This document shows positions 1 through 6,718 of a stretch of 26,838 nt of DNA, in pieces. The stretch comes from a virus. The notes below the pieces were generated by a model. It worked only from the letters and a program-made list of their open reading frames with translations. It was not told where the DNA came from and ran no database searches. How positions within the stretch are numbered: the stretch's first letter is position 1; the number at the start of each line of letters is the position of its first letter. Made by a program: the position numbers and the translations under genes. Location of the stretch: positions 1 to 26,838 of IMG/VR virus record IMGVR_UViG_3300030406_003470; one strand, 5' to 3'.

Positions 1-2
1 TG

Positions 3-401
3 GCCCCATCTCACAAAGATGGCACTCACGGGTGGAATATCGGAGCCGCAGTTCAGGACTCACTGAGCGACAACCCAATCAGACTTTGGCCGACTCCAAC
101 AGTGAATGGCAACCACAATCGAAAAGGTTTAAGCAAGACAAGCGGGGACGGTCTATCAACAGCCGTAAAGAAGAAAGCGAAACAGTGGCCCACCCCAACA
201 AGTCGGGAGTACAAGGGCGCTCGAAGCAAGGAGTCGATGGAGAAGTCAGGGCGCAACCCAATGACCAACACACTGAGCGACTCAGTCGAAGCCGAGTCAG
301 GTTATCAAACCCCAGAAGGAAAGCTGAGTGGAAGCCTGAACCCGATGTGGGTCGAGTGGCTCATGGGATACCCAATCGGGTGGACAGACTCAAAGGATTA
401 G
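3..401 (+). CDS. Cytosine-C5 DNA methyltransferase, C-terminal part (5' end cut by window)
   Basis: The frame is open from the left edge to a TAG at 399-401, so the N-terminal catalytic part lies outside the window. The visible part has two 'WPTPT' segments (the second followed by SREYKGAR) and ends in LNPMWVEWLMGYPIGWTD, the pattern I recall from phage Dcm-type enzymes that methylate cytosine C5 with S-adenosylmethionine. In phages such enzymes usually protect DNA from host restriction. The stop comes before motif X (typically RVDRLKxLGNAVVPQ), which helps build the SAM pocket; that motif is present but in the -1 frame (next entry). So the gene is frameshifted, ends early, or makes two C-termini. 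Family is fairly certain; activity is not. Confidence 0.8.
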   Translation, partial: APSHKDGTHGWNIGAAVQDSLSDNPIRLWPTPTVNGNHNRKGLSKTSGDGLSTAVKKKAKQWPTPTSREYKGARSKESMEKSGRNPMTNTLSDSVEAESGYQTPEGKLSGSLNPMWVEWLMGYPIGWTDSKD

Positions 402-514
402 GCAACGCTGTGCTACCCCAGATCATACAGGAACTGGGCGAAGTGATACTGGATGTTGAGGCCGAGGCTTTGGTTGATAGTAGAAAATATACCTTCAATC
501 TGAAGGACGAGTAA
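326..514 (+). CDS. Methyltransferase motif X segment in the -1 frame
   Basis: In the frame one base back from the preceding entry the DNA reads EWKPEPDVGRVAHGIPNR and then VDRLKGLGNAVLPQIIQELG, ending at TAA 512-514. This matches the C-terminal motif X region of C5-methyltransferases. The frame is open upstream to the window edge, but its translation before about 326 is low-complexity and unlike the family. No ribosome-binding site or start codon suggests an independent gene here. Functionally it should be the real C-terminus of the enzyme, reached by a -1 frameshift or restored if an indel is present. I saw no canonical X-XXY-YYZ slippery heptamer in register. Confidence 0.6.
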   Translation, partial: EWKPEPDVGRVAHGIPNRVDRLKGLGNAVLPQIIQELGEVILDVEAEALVDSRKYTFNLKDE

Positions 515-570
515 AAACACTTAGGAGGGAAAGTTAAAGTAAATTCTAGATCGGCATAGACTGACTCTGG

Positions 571-749
571 TAGGGTCAAAGGGGTGGGTCAAAAAAACGG
601 AGTCGATTGACCCTACCTAGCTGAAAGCCCTACTGTGGCGCGGTTTAGTGTAGGGTCAGGTAGGGTCAGACTGACCCACCGTGACCCTTGACCCTACGGT
701 ATGCTAAGTTATTGATTTATAAGGGTGGGTCATAGGGTCAGTAGGGTCA
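571..749. repeat. Iteron-like array of GGGTCA / TGACCC
   Basis: Eleven copies of GGGTCA in either orientation lie within 179 bases: forward at 573, 586, 653, 663, 727, 735 and 744; reverse at 608, 672, 682 and 689. Most extend to TAGGGTCA or TGACCCTA. Spacing is irregular, with the copies at 653-694 and 727-749 nearly back to back. No coding frame explains the repeats. Arrays like this are typical of replication initiator sites, multi-site repressor regions, or terminase recognition sites; the terminase small-subunit gene begins about 380 bases to the right. Which role applies cannot be told from sequence. Confidence 0.75.
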
Positions 750-788
750 CTCTCTAAAGAGAGGTATATAGCTATATAAATATACCCT
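750..788. promoter_or_regulatory. AT-rich palindromes beside the repeat array
   Basis: Directly after the last GGGTCA copy are CTCTCT-AA-AGAGAG (750-763) and TATATAGCTATATA (765-778); the outer GGTATAT (763-769) also pairs with ATATACC (780-786). The AT-rich stretch continues to the next gene at 860 without a coding frame. Such a segment could be a DNA-unwinding element beside an iteron array, or a promoter/operator for 860-1765. I see no confident -35/-10 pair. Confidence 0.4.
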
Positions 789-859
789 CTACTTTTACCT
801 CTTTGAGTAGGGAGATTGAGGTTGGGAAAAAATGAAAAAAAATTTAAAAGGAGAATCAT

Positions 860-1117
860 ATGAGTAAAACAAAAGCAGAGTTGAGTCAGAAGTTGAGCGA
901 GATGGTGGATAAGTTTGTTGAAGGTGGTGGTGAGATTGTACAAGTACCGATTGGAGTTGGGGCTCATCAGGTTAAGTTTCATGGGCTGGTTGTGAAATCA
1001 GGTAAGCTTGAACACTCAGGTAAGTCAAAACATTTTGGTTCGTTTACTCATTCGCAGAGTAGACCTGGGTTTCATCGAGAAAAAATATTGTTGATGAAGG
1101 AAAAAGATTTCGATTAG
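860..1117 (+). CDS. Unknown small protein, 85 aa
   Basis: The start has a strong Shine-Dalgarno (AAGGAG, six bases before ATG). The protein begins with a charged helix (MSKTKAELSQKLSEMVDKFV), followed by GGGEIVQVPIGVGAHQ and a basic, His/Ser-rich second half (SGKSKHFGSFTHSQSRPG). No transmembrane segment or known domain is recognised. It sits between the GGGTCA array and the terminase small-subunit gene, which follows after nine bases, so the two are probably cotranscribed. It could be a small DNA-binding or packaging accessory protein, but that rests only on position and charge. Confidence 0.7.
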   Translation: MSKTKAELSQKLSEMVDKFVEGGGEIVQVPIGVGAHQVKFHGLVVKSGKLEHSGKSKHFGSFTHSQSRPGFHREKILLMKEKDFD

Positions 1118-1126
1118 AATCTCGTT

Positions 1127-1765
1127 ATGAGTGAAGTTGTTTTAAATTCCACTGTTGATATTGATCCTGAAGATGACATCGCATCTGATGCTAATAAATA
1201 TCTTATCAAGCAGAAGAAACAAACACTCACCAAGAAACAACAAAAGTTTGTGCAGCTTTATGTGTATCAGGATCTGACTAATACTGATTGCGCTCATCGT
1301 GCTGGCTATCGGTTTCCAGAGGTGGTCGCCCCTCGATTACTTCACAGTCCAGAGTACAGGCATATACAGGAAAAGATTCGAGAACTTCAAGAGGGTGAGC
1401 AGAAAAAGTATGAGATTACTTTTGACAAGGTGGCTAGAGACCTGAAGGTGATCAGGGATGCTGCGCTTGAGGATGGAAGCTATGGCGCAGCAGTGAGCGC
1501 AGAGTTGGGAAGAGCAAAGCTTGCTGGCCTCATGGTTGAGAGGAAAGAGATTAAGCATGGCAGTATTGATCAGATGGATCGTGCAGAGGTGGAGTCCAGG
1601 TTGAGACAGTTGATTGATTCTAATCAACTTGCGCCTGTTCTTGAGGCAAGGATTGAGAACTCTTCACCTGATGTTGAGTCAGATGAAGAGTTGGTTGAAG
1701 AGTTTGAGGACATCGATGAGATCGAGGACATCGATGATGAGGTTGATGAGGAGATTGAGGACTAG
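1127..1765 (+). CDS. Terminase small subunit-like protein
   Basis: The N-terminal half has the helix-turn-helix layout of phage small terminases: LTKKQQKFVQLYVYQDLTNTD, then CAHRAGYRFPEVVAPRLLHSPEY. A helical middle follows (YGAAVSAELGRAKLAGLMVERKEIKHG), a segment common in TerS proteins. The last 35 residues or so are almost all acidic (EDIDEIEDIDDEVDEE). TerS recognises viral DNA and hands it to the ATPase TerL; here TerL is about 7.8 kb to the right instead of adjacent. No clear Shine-Dalgarno is visible. Its TAG stop shares the palindrome CTAG with the stop of the convergent gene to its right. The family call rests on motif memory without a search. Confidence 0.75.
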   Translation: MSEVVLNSTVDIDPEDDIASDANKYLIKQKKQTLTKKQQKFVQLYVYQDLTNTDCAHRAGYRFPEVVAPRLLHSPEYRHIQEKIRELQEGEQKKYEITFDKVARDLKVIRDAALEDGSYGAAVSAELGRAKLAGLMVERKEIKHGSIDQMDRAEVESRLRQLIDSNQLAPVLEARIENSSPDVESDEELVEEFEDIDEIEDIDDEVDEEIED

Positions 1766-2247
1766 CTACCTAGTGCTAGGCGAATGAGCTTGGATCTATC
1801 AAGCAGCCCAACATCAAAGTCAACTTTCCAGAGTGCCTCGATAAACTCACCCCAGTATCCACATCGATTGAGCAATTCAGCAGTCGCTTTCTTGACTGAA
1901 TCAATATCAACTAATCCATCCTTGATGGTCACTCTGTTGGTGGATATGTAGTACACATGCTCCATTTTTTTACACGCCACTCTGCCATCTTTTGAAATGG
2001 TTTCTACTTCTTGGTAGTGACTTAGCATTAATCCGTACTCACCATCTTCAAAGTCATCTATGACTTTGAGCGGTCTTCCGTCAGGTCTTCTTTCTATACT
2101 GTGTCCCACGTTGTTGGCTTCAACCCAGTCAGCAACGTCTTCTGGCATTGTGTATGAATAGATTGACCACCAAATGTCATCAGGTTCGTAAGCTTCTTTG
2201 CCTGTTAAGACTGGTTCTCCGTCAAGATCTATAGTTATTTCGTTCAT
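1762..2247 (-). CDS. Unknown protein, 161 aa; last gene of the leftward block
   Basis: Read leftwards from ATG at 2247 with AGAAGGGG upstream. The protein is acidic and soluble (MNEITIDLDGEPVLTGKEAYE at the N-terminus) with many aromatic residues (DDIWWSIYSY, CGYWGEFIEALWKVDFDVG). I recognise no domain, signal peptide or membrane segment. It lies three bases downstream of the next gene in the block, so it should share its transcript. Its stop overlaps the TerS stop in a CTAG, leaving no room for a separate terminator between the convergent units. Confidence 0.75.
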   Translation of the reverse strand: MNEITIDLDGEPVLTGKEAYEPDDIWWSIYSYTMPEDVADWVEANNVGHSIERRPDGRPLKVIDDFEDGEYGLMLSHYQEVETISKDGRVACKKMEHVYYISTNRVTIKDGLVDIDSVKKATAELLNRCGYWGEFIEALWKVDFDVGLLDRSKLIRLALGS

Positions 2248-2250
2248 GAA

Positions 2251-2583
2251 TTATTCCCCTTCTGTTATGTCTTTGAATTCGATATCCATTAAAATGTCAC
2301 CGTGTTTATTGAAGACAGCTAAAACACTCTTAGCCATCTGTGCAGTCTTGTCCTCCGCTTCAGCATCATCCTTGGCAAAGATCTCTGTCCAAAGCGTAAC
2401 CCTGTATTGCTTGGTCTTGATCGCACCGGATATTTCTTCCAAGCGTATGCAGTCTTCAGCACTGATTCGTTTCTTCAGGTTCTCAATCCCCATACCCAGC
2501 GCATCGATCTGGTATGTCTCAGAGAACTCTTTACATAATTCATATAAGGAGTTTTTGGTCTTAGGCCATGAGTTTGTTTTCAT
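2251..2583 (-). CDS. Unknown protein, 110 aa
   Basis: The frame runs upstream of this ATG, but the ATG at 2583 is preferred: AAGGAG lies eight bases upstream and the ATGA overlaps the stop of the preceding gene, the usual sign of translational coupling. The protein starts MKTNSWPKTKNSLYELCKEF and has a C-terminal part (YRVTLWTEIFAKDDAEAEDK) that could be an alpha/beta unit. It is acidic, soluble and without cysteine motifs. Function unknown; membership of the leftward block suggests a non-virion role. Confidence 0.75.
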   Translation of the reverse strand: MKTNSWPKTKNSLYELCKEFSETYQIDALGMGIENLKKRISAEDCIRLEEISGAIKTKQYRVTLWTEIFAKDDAEAEDKTAQMAKSVLAVFNKHGDILMDIEFKDITEGE

Positions 2584-3068
2584 GATTGCAACTCCTTGAG
2601 TCTGACTTTGGCTTTTTCCCAGAGGGCATTCTTTTTCCATTCAAGATATTCCTCCAATGGTTTTTTGTTAGGTGGCTCACTGATGTCAGAAATAAACATA
2701 TCTTTTACGCTAATCATCCCTGGTTCTGGTCGCTCAAGAGGTAGCTCTTCTTCATCCAGTCTATTGAATCTAGGAGGATTGTCGGAAGAAAACTCCAACT
2801 CTCCCTCTTCGATCAATGAGGTGTATAAATGCCCTCGATCAACTGTCAATGCCGCGACTAGATCAGTTGGTTGATAATCAAAAATAACTTTGCTTGATCG
2901 GTAAGCTTTGATCGGAATGGTTTTATTTACTTCATAGAACCACTCGAATATGGCAGCAGAATAAACATCACCATCCTCCATCACCCACTCCATCTTGCTC
3001 AAGTATTGTTTTAAATCGTCAATGTCTTGTTCGGTTCTTAACCGATATATGTATGCTTTGTAACTCAT
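2580..3068 (-). CDS. Unknown protein, 162 aa
   Basis: The N-terminus (MSYKAYIYRLRTEQDIDDL) looks like a beta strand followed by a helix. The middle carries hydrophobic strands (VYSAAIFEWFYEV, SKVIFDYQPTDLVAAL). The last third is rich in Pro, Glu and Lys (EEELPLERPEPGM, then PNKKPLEEYLEWKKNALWEK) and should be partly disordered and then helical. No known family is recognised. Its start overlaps the preceding stop by one base (TAATG) and its stop overlaps the following start by four (ATGA), so it is firmly part of the leftward operon. Confidence 0.75.
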   Translation of the reverse strand: MSYKAYIYRLRTEQDIDDLKQYLSKMEWVMEDGDVYSAAIFEWFYEVNKTIPIKAYRSSKVIFDYQPTDLVAALTVDRGHLYTSLIEEGELEFSSDNPPRFNRLDEEELPLERPEPGMISVKDMFISDISEPPNKKPLEEYLEWKKNALWEKAKVRLKELQS

Positions 3069-3244
3069 TAAAACCCCTCGCTTTCAGTGAAATATTCAAA
3101 CCTTTGTTCGATTCTTATTGGTCTGTCACCAAACAAACCATGCTCTTTAGCTTGCAGCTTGCAGTCGTGAAAGCTTATTGCTTGAAAAACATATTCTGTT
3201 TTGTAGTTTTTGTCTGTCTCGCATATAACAGTGTAATCGTTCAT
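3068..3244 (-). CDS. Unknown small protein, 58 aa
   Basis: Two in-frame starts exist in ATGATAATGAAC. I prefer the second (3244): GAGGA sits directly against the first ATG but at a good distance from the second. The peptide (MNDYTVICETDKNYKTEYVF, then a charged C-terminus ending FEYFTESEGF) has no recognised motif. A short beta-hairpin plus helix fold similar to many phage early proteins is possible. Its start region is part of a 19-bp repeat shared with the next gene upstream. Confidence 0.6.
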   Translation of the reverse strand: MNDYTVICETDKNYKTEYVFQAISFHDCKLQAKEHGLFGDRPIRIEQRFEYFTESEGF

Positions 3245-3553
3245 TATCATTCCTCTTCTTCTGGTTGGTTGATTTTGATCAGACTCATTGGCCTTACATG
3301 AGGACCAAGCCTGTCTCTGTCCATCAGCCTGCGCCTTTTCTTTACCGCTCGATCTATTCGATTGGCCAAGACTCTGTGCTCAGTACAACAAAACCTCGCA
3401 TTGGCTTGCATGCTGGTGAATTCCTTAGAGCACCAGTGACAGGTAAACTGTCGGTGCTTCTTGAATAGATGAAGGTTAGGAGAGTTATCCCTCATGCCTC
3501 CTCTATTTTCTATTTCACTAGGGTAGTTCTGCTCATCGTTCATTATCATTCCT
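3236..3553. repeat. Two copies of a 19-bp translation-start repeat (3236-3254, 3535-3553)
   Basis: ATCGTTCATTATCATTCCT occurs identically at both positions. On the minus strand each copy holds the GGA of the ribosome-binding site, the stop of the upstream gene, two ATG codons and the first codons (Met-Asn-Asp) of the next gene. The rest of the two genes is unrelated. Confidence 0.85.
3247..3543 (-). CDS. Small zinc-finger-like protein, 98 aa
   Basis: The central part carries a likely metal site: C35-x2-C38 (FTCHWCSKEF), 13 residues, then C52-C53 and H56 (RFCCTEHR), followed by a strongly basic helix (IDRAVKKRRRLMDRDRLG). This resembles short treble-clef or FCS-type zinc fingers that bind nucleic acid or protein. 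The tail is acidic (EEEE). As with the next gene downstream, the second of two ATGs (3543) fits the ribosome-binding site better. A nucleic-acid-binding role in the early block is an inference from fold and charge. Confidence 0.7.
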   Translation of the reverse strand: MNDEQNYPSEIENRGGMRDNSPNLHLFKKHRQFTCHWCSKEFTSMQANARFCCTEHRVLANRIDRAVKKRRRLMDRDRLGPHVRPMSLIKINQPEEEE

Positions 3554-4085
3554 TGTCTGTTGATGTACGCCAGTGGTTAGACTTCTCCAACTCAGTCATG
3601 GTGTTCATGATTGTGAGCTCACTGTAAGTCTCGTTCTCCACTTGCTTGTTTATGAATGCCAAAGTCTTATCCAATGGCCTCATCTTGATGGTGAATATGC
3701 GGCCTTCCGAATCCAGTAGGCAGATCTTGCTCTTCATGATCTTGTTCATGTTCTTGAGAATGAATGAATCATTGAGCAGCTTGTTGATCTGATACTCCAC
3801 GCATAAGTTTCCATAGCCTGCCTGGTTTACGATCTCCTCGAAGAAGGCTGGGTTGGTTTCTGTTACATGCTCGATGCAGTGATCAGCAACTGTCTTGAAT
3901 AAGGATTCAAATGCTTGCTCGCTATGATCTTTGCATGAATGGTATTCTGTATGCGCCCCACTCCCATCATTGGATGCCTTGAAGGCGCGTTCACCCTCCC
4001 AGTACACCGTTAGCCTGTAGCAGTGGGTCGCCTTGGAATAACTCTTGTTCCATTCCACGTTTTTTAGTTCAAGTTTATCAATCAC
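3546..4085 (-). CDS. Conserved-type phage protein of unknown function, 179 aa
   Basis: The N-terminal part (LTVYWEGERAFKASNDGSGA followed by HTEYHSC) recalls a widespread phage family in which a short strand pair is followed by 'SNDGxGG'; the C-terminal part (GRIFTIKMRPLDKTLAFINKQ and then an IMN motif) also fits that family's ending. The family has no assigned function that I know of. The protein is soluble, 179 residues, with no signal peptide. It overlaps the preceding gene by four bases (ATGA) and ends in an ATGA overlapping the next start. Family resemblance is from recall and moderate. Confidence 0.7.
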   Translation of the reverse strand: MIDKLELKNVEWNKSYSKATHCYRLTVYWEGERAFKASNDGSGAHTEYHSCKDHSEQAFESLFKTVADHCIEHVTETNPAFFEEIVNQAGYGNLCVEYQINKLLNDSFILKNMNKIMKSKICLLDSEGRIFTIKMRPLDKTLAFINKQVENETYSELTIMNTMTELEKSNHWRTSTDKE

Positions 4086-4414
4086 AACCAGTTCTCCTCA
4101 GTAATGATTGAATTACCATCATCAAGATCTCTTGTGAATGCATTGCAGATCTTTTCAAATTTATCGATCTTCCCATTGATGGTGAACAATTCTTTGTCAT
4201 GCATGGGATGACCCTCGTAGATGCCTATGAATATATCCCCTTGTATCTCTTCATGAGAGAAGTCTGTGCCACCTTGACTGTCAGTGATCATGATCCAGAT
4301 GTCCCAAGCATTAGACTTCTTTGGTAAAAGAATTCCCATGAGGGCGGTACAACCACCCCCAGTTTCTTCAAGCTCAAAGCCTGAGTTGATTAACAGTTCA
4401 GTGAATTTATCCAT
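4082..4414 (-). CDS. Unknown protein, 110 aa
   Basis: The ATG at 4414 is chosen over an upstream start because GAGGAGG lies ten bases before it and the preceding stop overlaps it by one base (TAATG). The protein begins MDKFTELLINSGFELEETGG and continues with a Gly/Ile-rich, probably alpha/beta core (WDIWIMITDSQGG, GDIFIGIYEGHP). No family recognised, no membrane segment. The strict overlap with both neighbours supports it as a real coupled gene. Confidence 0.75.
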   Translation of the reverse strand: MDKFTELLINSGFELEETGGGCTALMGILLPKKSNAWDIWIMITDSQGGTDFSHEEIQGDIFIGIYEGHPMHDKELFTINGKIDKFEKICNAFTRDLDDGNSIITEENWL

Positions 4415-5025
4415 TAGATTATTACCTCCTCTCTTGCGTCTTGTTCTATCTCCCATTTCTCGCATAGCGTTGATGCTAAGGTCGTAATGCTGTAGCCAAT
4501 ACCTTGAGAAAATCCCTTGTCCCAGTAATGGAATGCCTTGAGGTCATTGAACAGTAAAGACGCTCCCTCTTGGAATGCTCTGTTCAAGTCCCTCGCAGAT
4601 CCATCAAATGACCCAGTGAAGTTAAGCTCTTCACTACAATGGAGAACGTCCCACAAACTCTCATCGTCCCAAGGGGCTTGGTACAAATAATTCTGGACCT
4701 CTTCGATGTTGGCCTTGTACCCCGCTGGTATCCAATATTCTTGCTCTTCTTTGTCTACGACTACATACACATACCCAACTTGTCCACCATGACCGCCAAT
4801 GAGTCTCTTTTTATTTGACCAACCCAGCTTTGATAGAAGCATCCCAGCCGCTAGATCATGGTTCTCTGAATGAGAGATTTCATAATCGTAATGAGTGGTC
4901 ACGGTTTCTTTGTTACCAGAGCCAGATGCACTTGCTTTTATTCTTGCACCTTTTGTATCAGTAGGATTTAGATCTTTTGTTTTGATGGTTTGCCTACCAG
5001 TGTTCGTTACATGTCTGTGAATCAT
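4414..5025 (-). CDS. Widespread uncharacterised phage protein, 203 aa
   Basis: The N-terminal half (QTIKTKDLNPTDTKGARIKA, then HYDYEISHSENHDLAAGMLL and SKLGW) matches a phage protein pattern I recall as 'T-K-x-L-G-P-T-N-T-R-G-S-R-I-K-A ... NH..AA..L..KLGW'. That family is common in environmental phages and has no established function. The second half (WIPAGYKANIEEVQNYLYQA onward) is not recognised. It overlaps the upstream gene by four bases and the downstream start by one. No catalytic motif is visible. Confidence 0.75.
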   Translation of the reverse strand: MIHRHVTNTGRQTIKTKDLNPTDTKGARIKASASGSGNKETVTTHYDYEISHSENHDLAAGMLLSKLGWSNKKRLIGGHGGQVGYVYVVVDKEEQEYWIPAGYKANIEEVQNYLYQAPWDDESLWDVLHCSEELNFTGSFDGSARDLNRAFQEGASLLFNDLKAFHYWDKGFSQGIGYSITTLASTLCEKWEIEQDAREEVII

Positions 5026-5555
5026 TTGGACTCCTCCGATTTAAGTTGTTCATAAGCTTTGAATACATCAAGCATTCCGCTTTCTATATTCCATTGTTGG
5101 CCACCGTCCATGCAGATCGAATCGCTTGGCTCATCTTTAGGAAAATCTTCATCACGCCCCATCAGGGTTTCAACGTACCAAGAACCACCAGTGCTACCCC
5201 ACTCGCCACTGTCATATGGCTGTTCAATCGCAATGAGGTCTGGGTTTCCATTGGGGGCGTATTCATCCTTATCAGATCTACCGCCAATCAATACGACCGC
5301 ACGATAATATCTGTCGATTAACTTCCCTCCGATAGACGCGATTAGTTTGTCATTAAGAACAATTCTTTTATTTTCTTTTGGCTCAGAAATCCTGTCTTCG
5401 ATTTCTTCTGCCTCGATTTTTGTTCCGCTGAACTCTTCAAAGTCTGGAGAGTCTTCAGTGACTGAAACCATTTCTTCAGCATCCTCCCAGCTTTCTGCTT
5501 CAACGTAATAAATCTTTTTGTATCCGCTCGTAACCGTGACTTTAAATTCTTTCAT
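5022..5555 (-). CDS. Unknown acidic protein, 177 aa
   Basis: The first 45 residues look like a small beta-alpha-beta unit (KEFKVTVTSGYKKIYYVEAE followed by SWEDAEEMV), a pattern common in phage host-interaction proteins. A charged linker follows, then a Gly/Asp-rich part (GGRSDKDEYAPNGNPDLIAI, GEWGSTGGSWYVETLMGRDE). It is very acidic overall. Both borders are four-base ATGA overlaps. No function recognised. Confidence 0.75.
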   Translation of the reverse strand: MKEFKVTVTSGYKKIYYVEAESWEDAEEMVSVTEDSPDFEEFSGTKIEAEEIEDRISEPKENKRIVLNDKLIASIGGKLIDRYYRAVVLIGGRSDKDEYAPNGNPDLIAIEQPYDSGEWGSTGGSWYVETLMGRDEDFPKDEPSDSICMDGGQQWNIESGMLDVFKAYEQLKSEESK

Positions 5556-6475
5556 TCTGATTCCTTAATTAGATATTCGTTGTTGTGATCGTTGGTCTGT
5601 ACCCAATCAAGAATCGCTTCGCTTATCGCAGATTCAATACGACCTTGATGCCAAGGATTAACATGGCCTTCAGTGATCTTAGGTAAACGCTTGGCCAACT
5701 CATCGTACATTGCGTGGACACAATCATGAGTTAGATCGTGAAGCTTGATGGTTTCTTTCCTGATGTCTCTTTTGAATACCAAGAAGTTATCCAGCAAGCC
5801 TTGCTTGATTGACCATTCAAATAAACAGTGTTCGAGATAATCCATGTCGTTACTTTTTATCTGGTCATTCCCCAGCGTGAGACACATTTGATATTCTGAT
5901 TCATGCCAGAAATTATTTTCAATGTAAGGAGGGAAAGTAGATTCATCATCTGGATCAATTCGGCTTAGGTTTCCATCAAACAGATATAAGTAATGGGATA
6001 CCTCAGTGTTTGTCTGAGTGCCACCGAAGTGAGGTTTGAAAACTTTAACTTTCCAATCGTCAATCACTGTGTCTGTATCTTCGACAAAGACTGGTTGCTT
6101 TGAATTGATGAAGTGTTTCCACGCCCTCGCTCTTGGTGTGGGTTGACTCGCAATCTGTGCAAGCATCTCAAAGTCATCAGACTCGTAGACTTGTGCAAGG
6201 TCACCCTCTTCTGGTTCGCAGTGATAAACATTGAACGCAACAAGATAACCTCTTGGAGAATCTTCATGATGACCACCCCATCTAACCAATGGGTTTGGAT
6301 CTCCCATTCGCAGTTGCCATCCATTCTCTTCGTTAGTGAACGAGGCGAACTCATCATTACCCCAACTCACATCTGTCCAGACACCATCTTGAGCCAACAA
6401 ACTTTTCTTGATAGCCGAAGGCATCTTATGTTTGCAGTCTTCATGGACTCCATTTGTGAACTTTAGTTCTTTCAT
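5552..6475 (-). CDS. Unknown protein, 307 aa; first gene of the leftward block
   Basis: This is the longest gene in the block and the one nearest the promoter; its ATG (6475) follows TTAGGAG by seven bases. The protein is soluble, rich in Trp and His (GVWTDVSWGNDEF, RWGGHHEDSPRG), with a central segment (DDWKVKVFKPHFGGTQTNTE) and a helical C-terminus (ESAISEAILDWVQTNDHNNE). I do not recognise a catalytic motif or family. As the promoter-proximal gene of ten coupled genes it should be the most strongly expressed. A host-takeover role is only a guess from position. Confidence 0.75.
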   Translation of the reverse strand: MKELKFTNGVHEDCKHKMPSAIKKSLLAQDGVWTDVSWGNDEFASFTNEENGWQLRMGDPNPLVRWGGHHEDSPRGYLVAFNVYHCEPEEGDLAQVYESDDFEMLAQIASQPTPRARAWKHFINSKQPVFVEDTDTVIDDWKVKVFKPHFGGTQTNTEVSHYLYLFDGNLSRIDPDDESTFPPYIENNFWHESEYQMCLTLGNDQIKSNDMDYLEHCLFEWSIKQGLLDNFLVFKRDIRKETIKLHDLTHDCVHAMYDELAKRLPKITEGHVNPWHQGRIESAISEAILDWVQTNDHNNEYLIKESE

Positions 6476-6528
6476 TTTTAGACTCCTAATTGTGACGCTA
6501 CCCAGCCCCTTGCTGAATAACTCCCCTG

Positions 6529-6556
6529 ATTATACGCCAATGATGACGTATCGCAA
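6529..6556 (-). promoter_or_regulatory. Sigma70-like promoter for the ten-gene leftward block
   Basis: On the minus strand the -35 box TTGCGA (6556-6551) and a perfect -10 box TATAAT (6534-6529) are 16 bases apart, about 55 bases upstream of the ATG at 6475. A palindrome, ACGTAT-CGCA-ATACGT (6546-6561), covers the -35 box and would suit a repressor dimer. No other promoter in the window is as close to consensus. Confidence 0.75.
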
Positions 6557-6621
6557 TACGTTATTTTCTTGAGCTTTTTGGAAAGATTCTCATCTTTGCT
6601 GTATTGAGGGTTTGAGTCGCA

Positions 6622-6696
6622 CCCACCCCCTCTTTCACCCCCTTGTATAGAATATTTGGGAGGGGGGTTGGGGGTGAGGGTGAGCGGGGAGGGGGG
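6622..6696 (+). other. C-run/G-run segment with G-quadruplex potential
   Basis: Six G-tracts of three or more lie within 39 bases on the plus strand (6658-6660, 6662-6667, 6670-6674, 6678-6680, 6686-6689, 6691-6696) with loops of one to five bases, which fits the G-quadruplex rule. C-tracts at 6622-6642 precede them, and CACCCCC (6636-6642) can pair with GGGGGTG (6670-6676). The segment sits 100 bases upstream of the leftward promoter and contains no credible gene. Confidence 0.7.
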
Positions 6697-6718
6697 CGGC
6701 AGGATTTACACCCTCTCT

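Noticed and set aside
571-749. CRISPR array as an explanation for the GGGTCA repeats
   Set aside because: The unit is only six to nine bases, occurs in both orientations and has no regular spacers; it is not a CRISPR.
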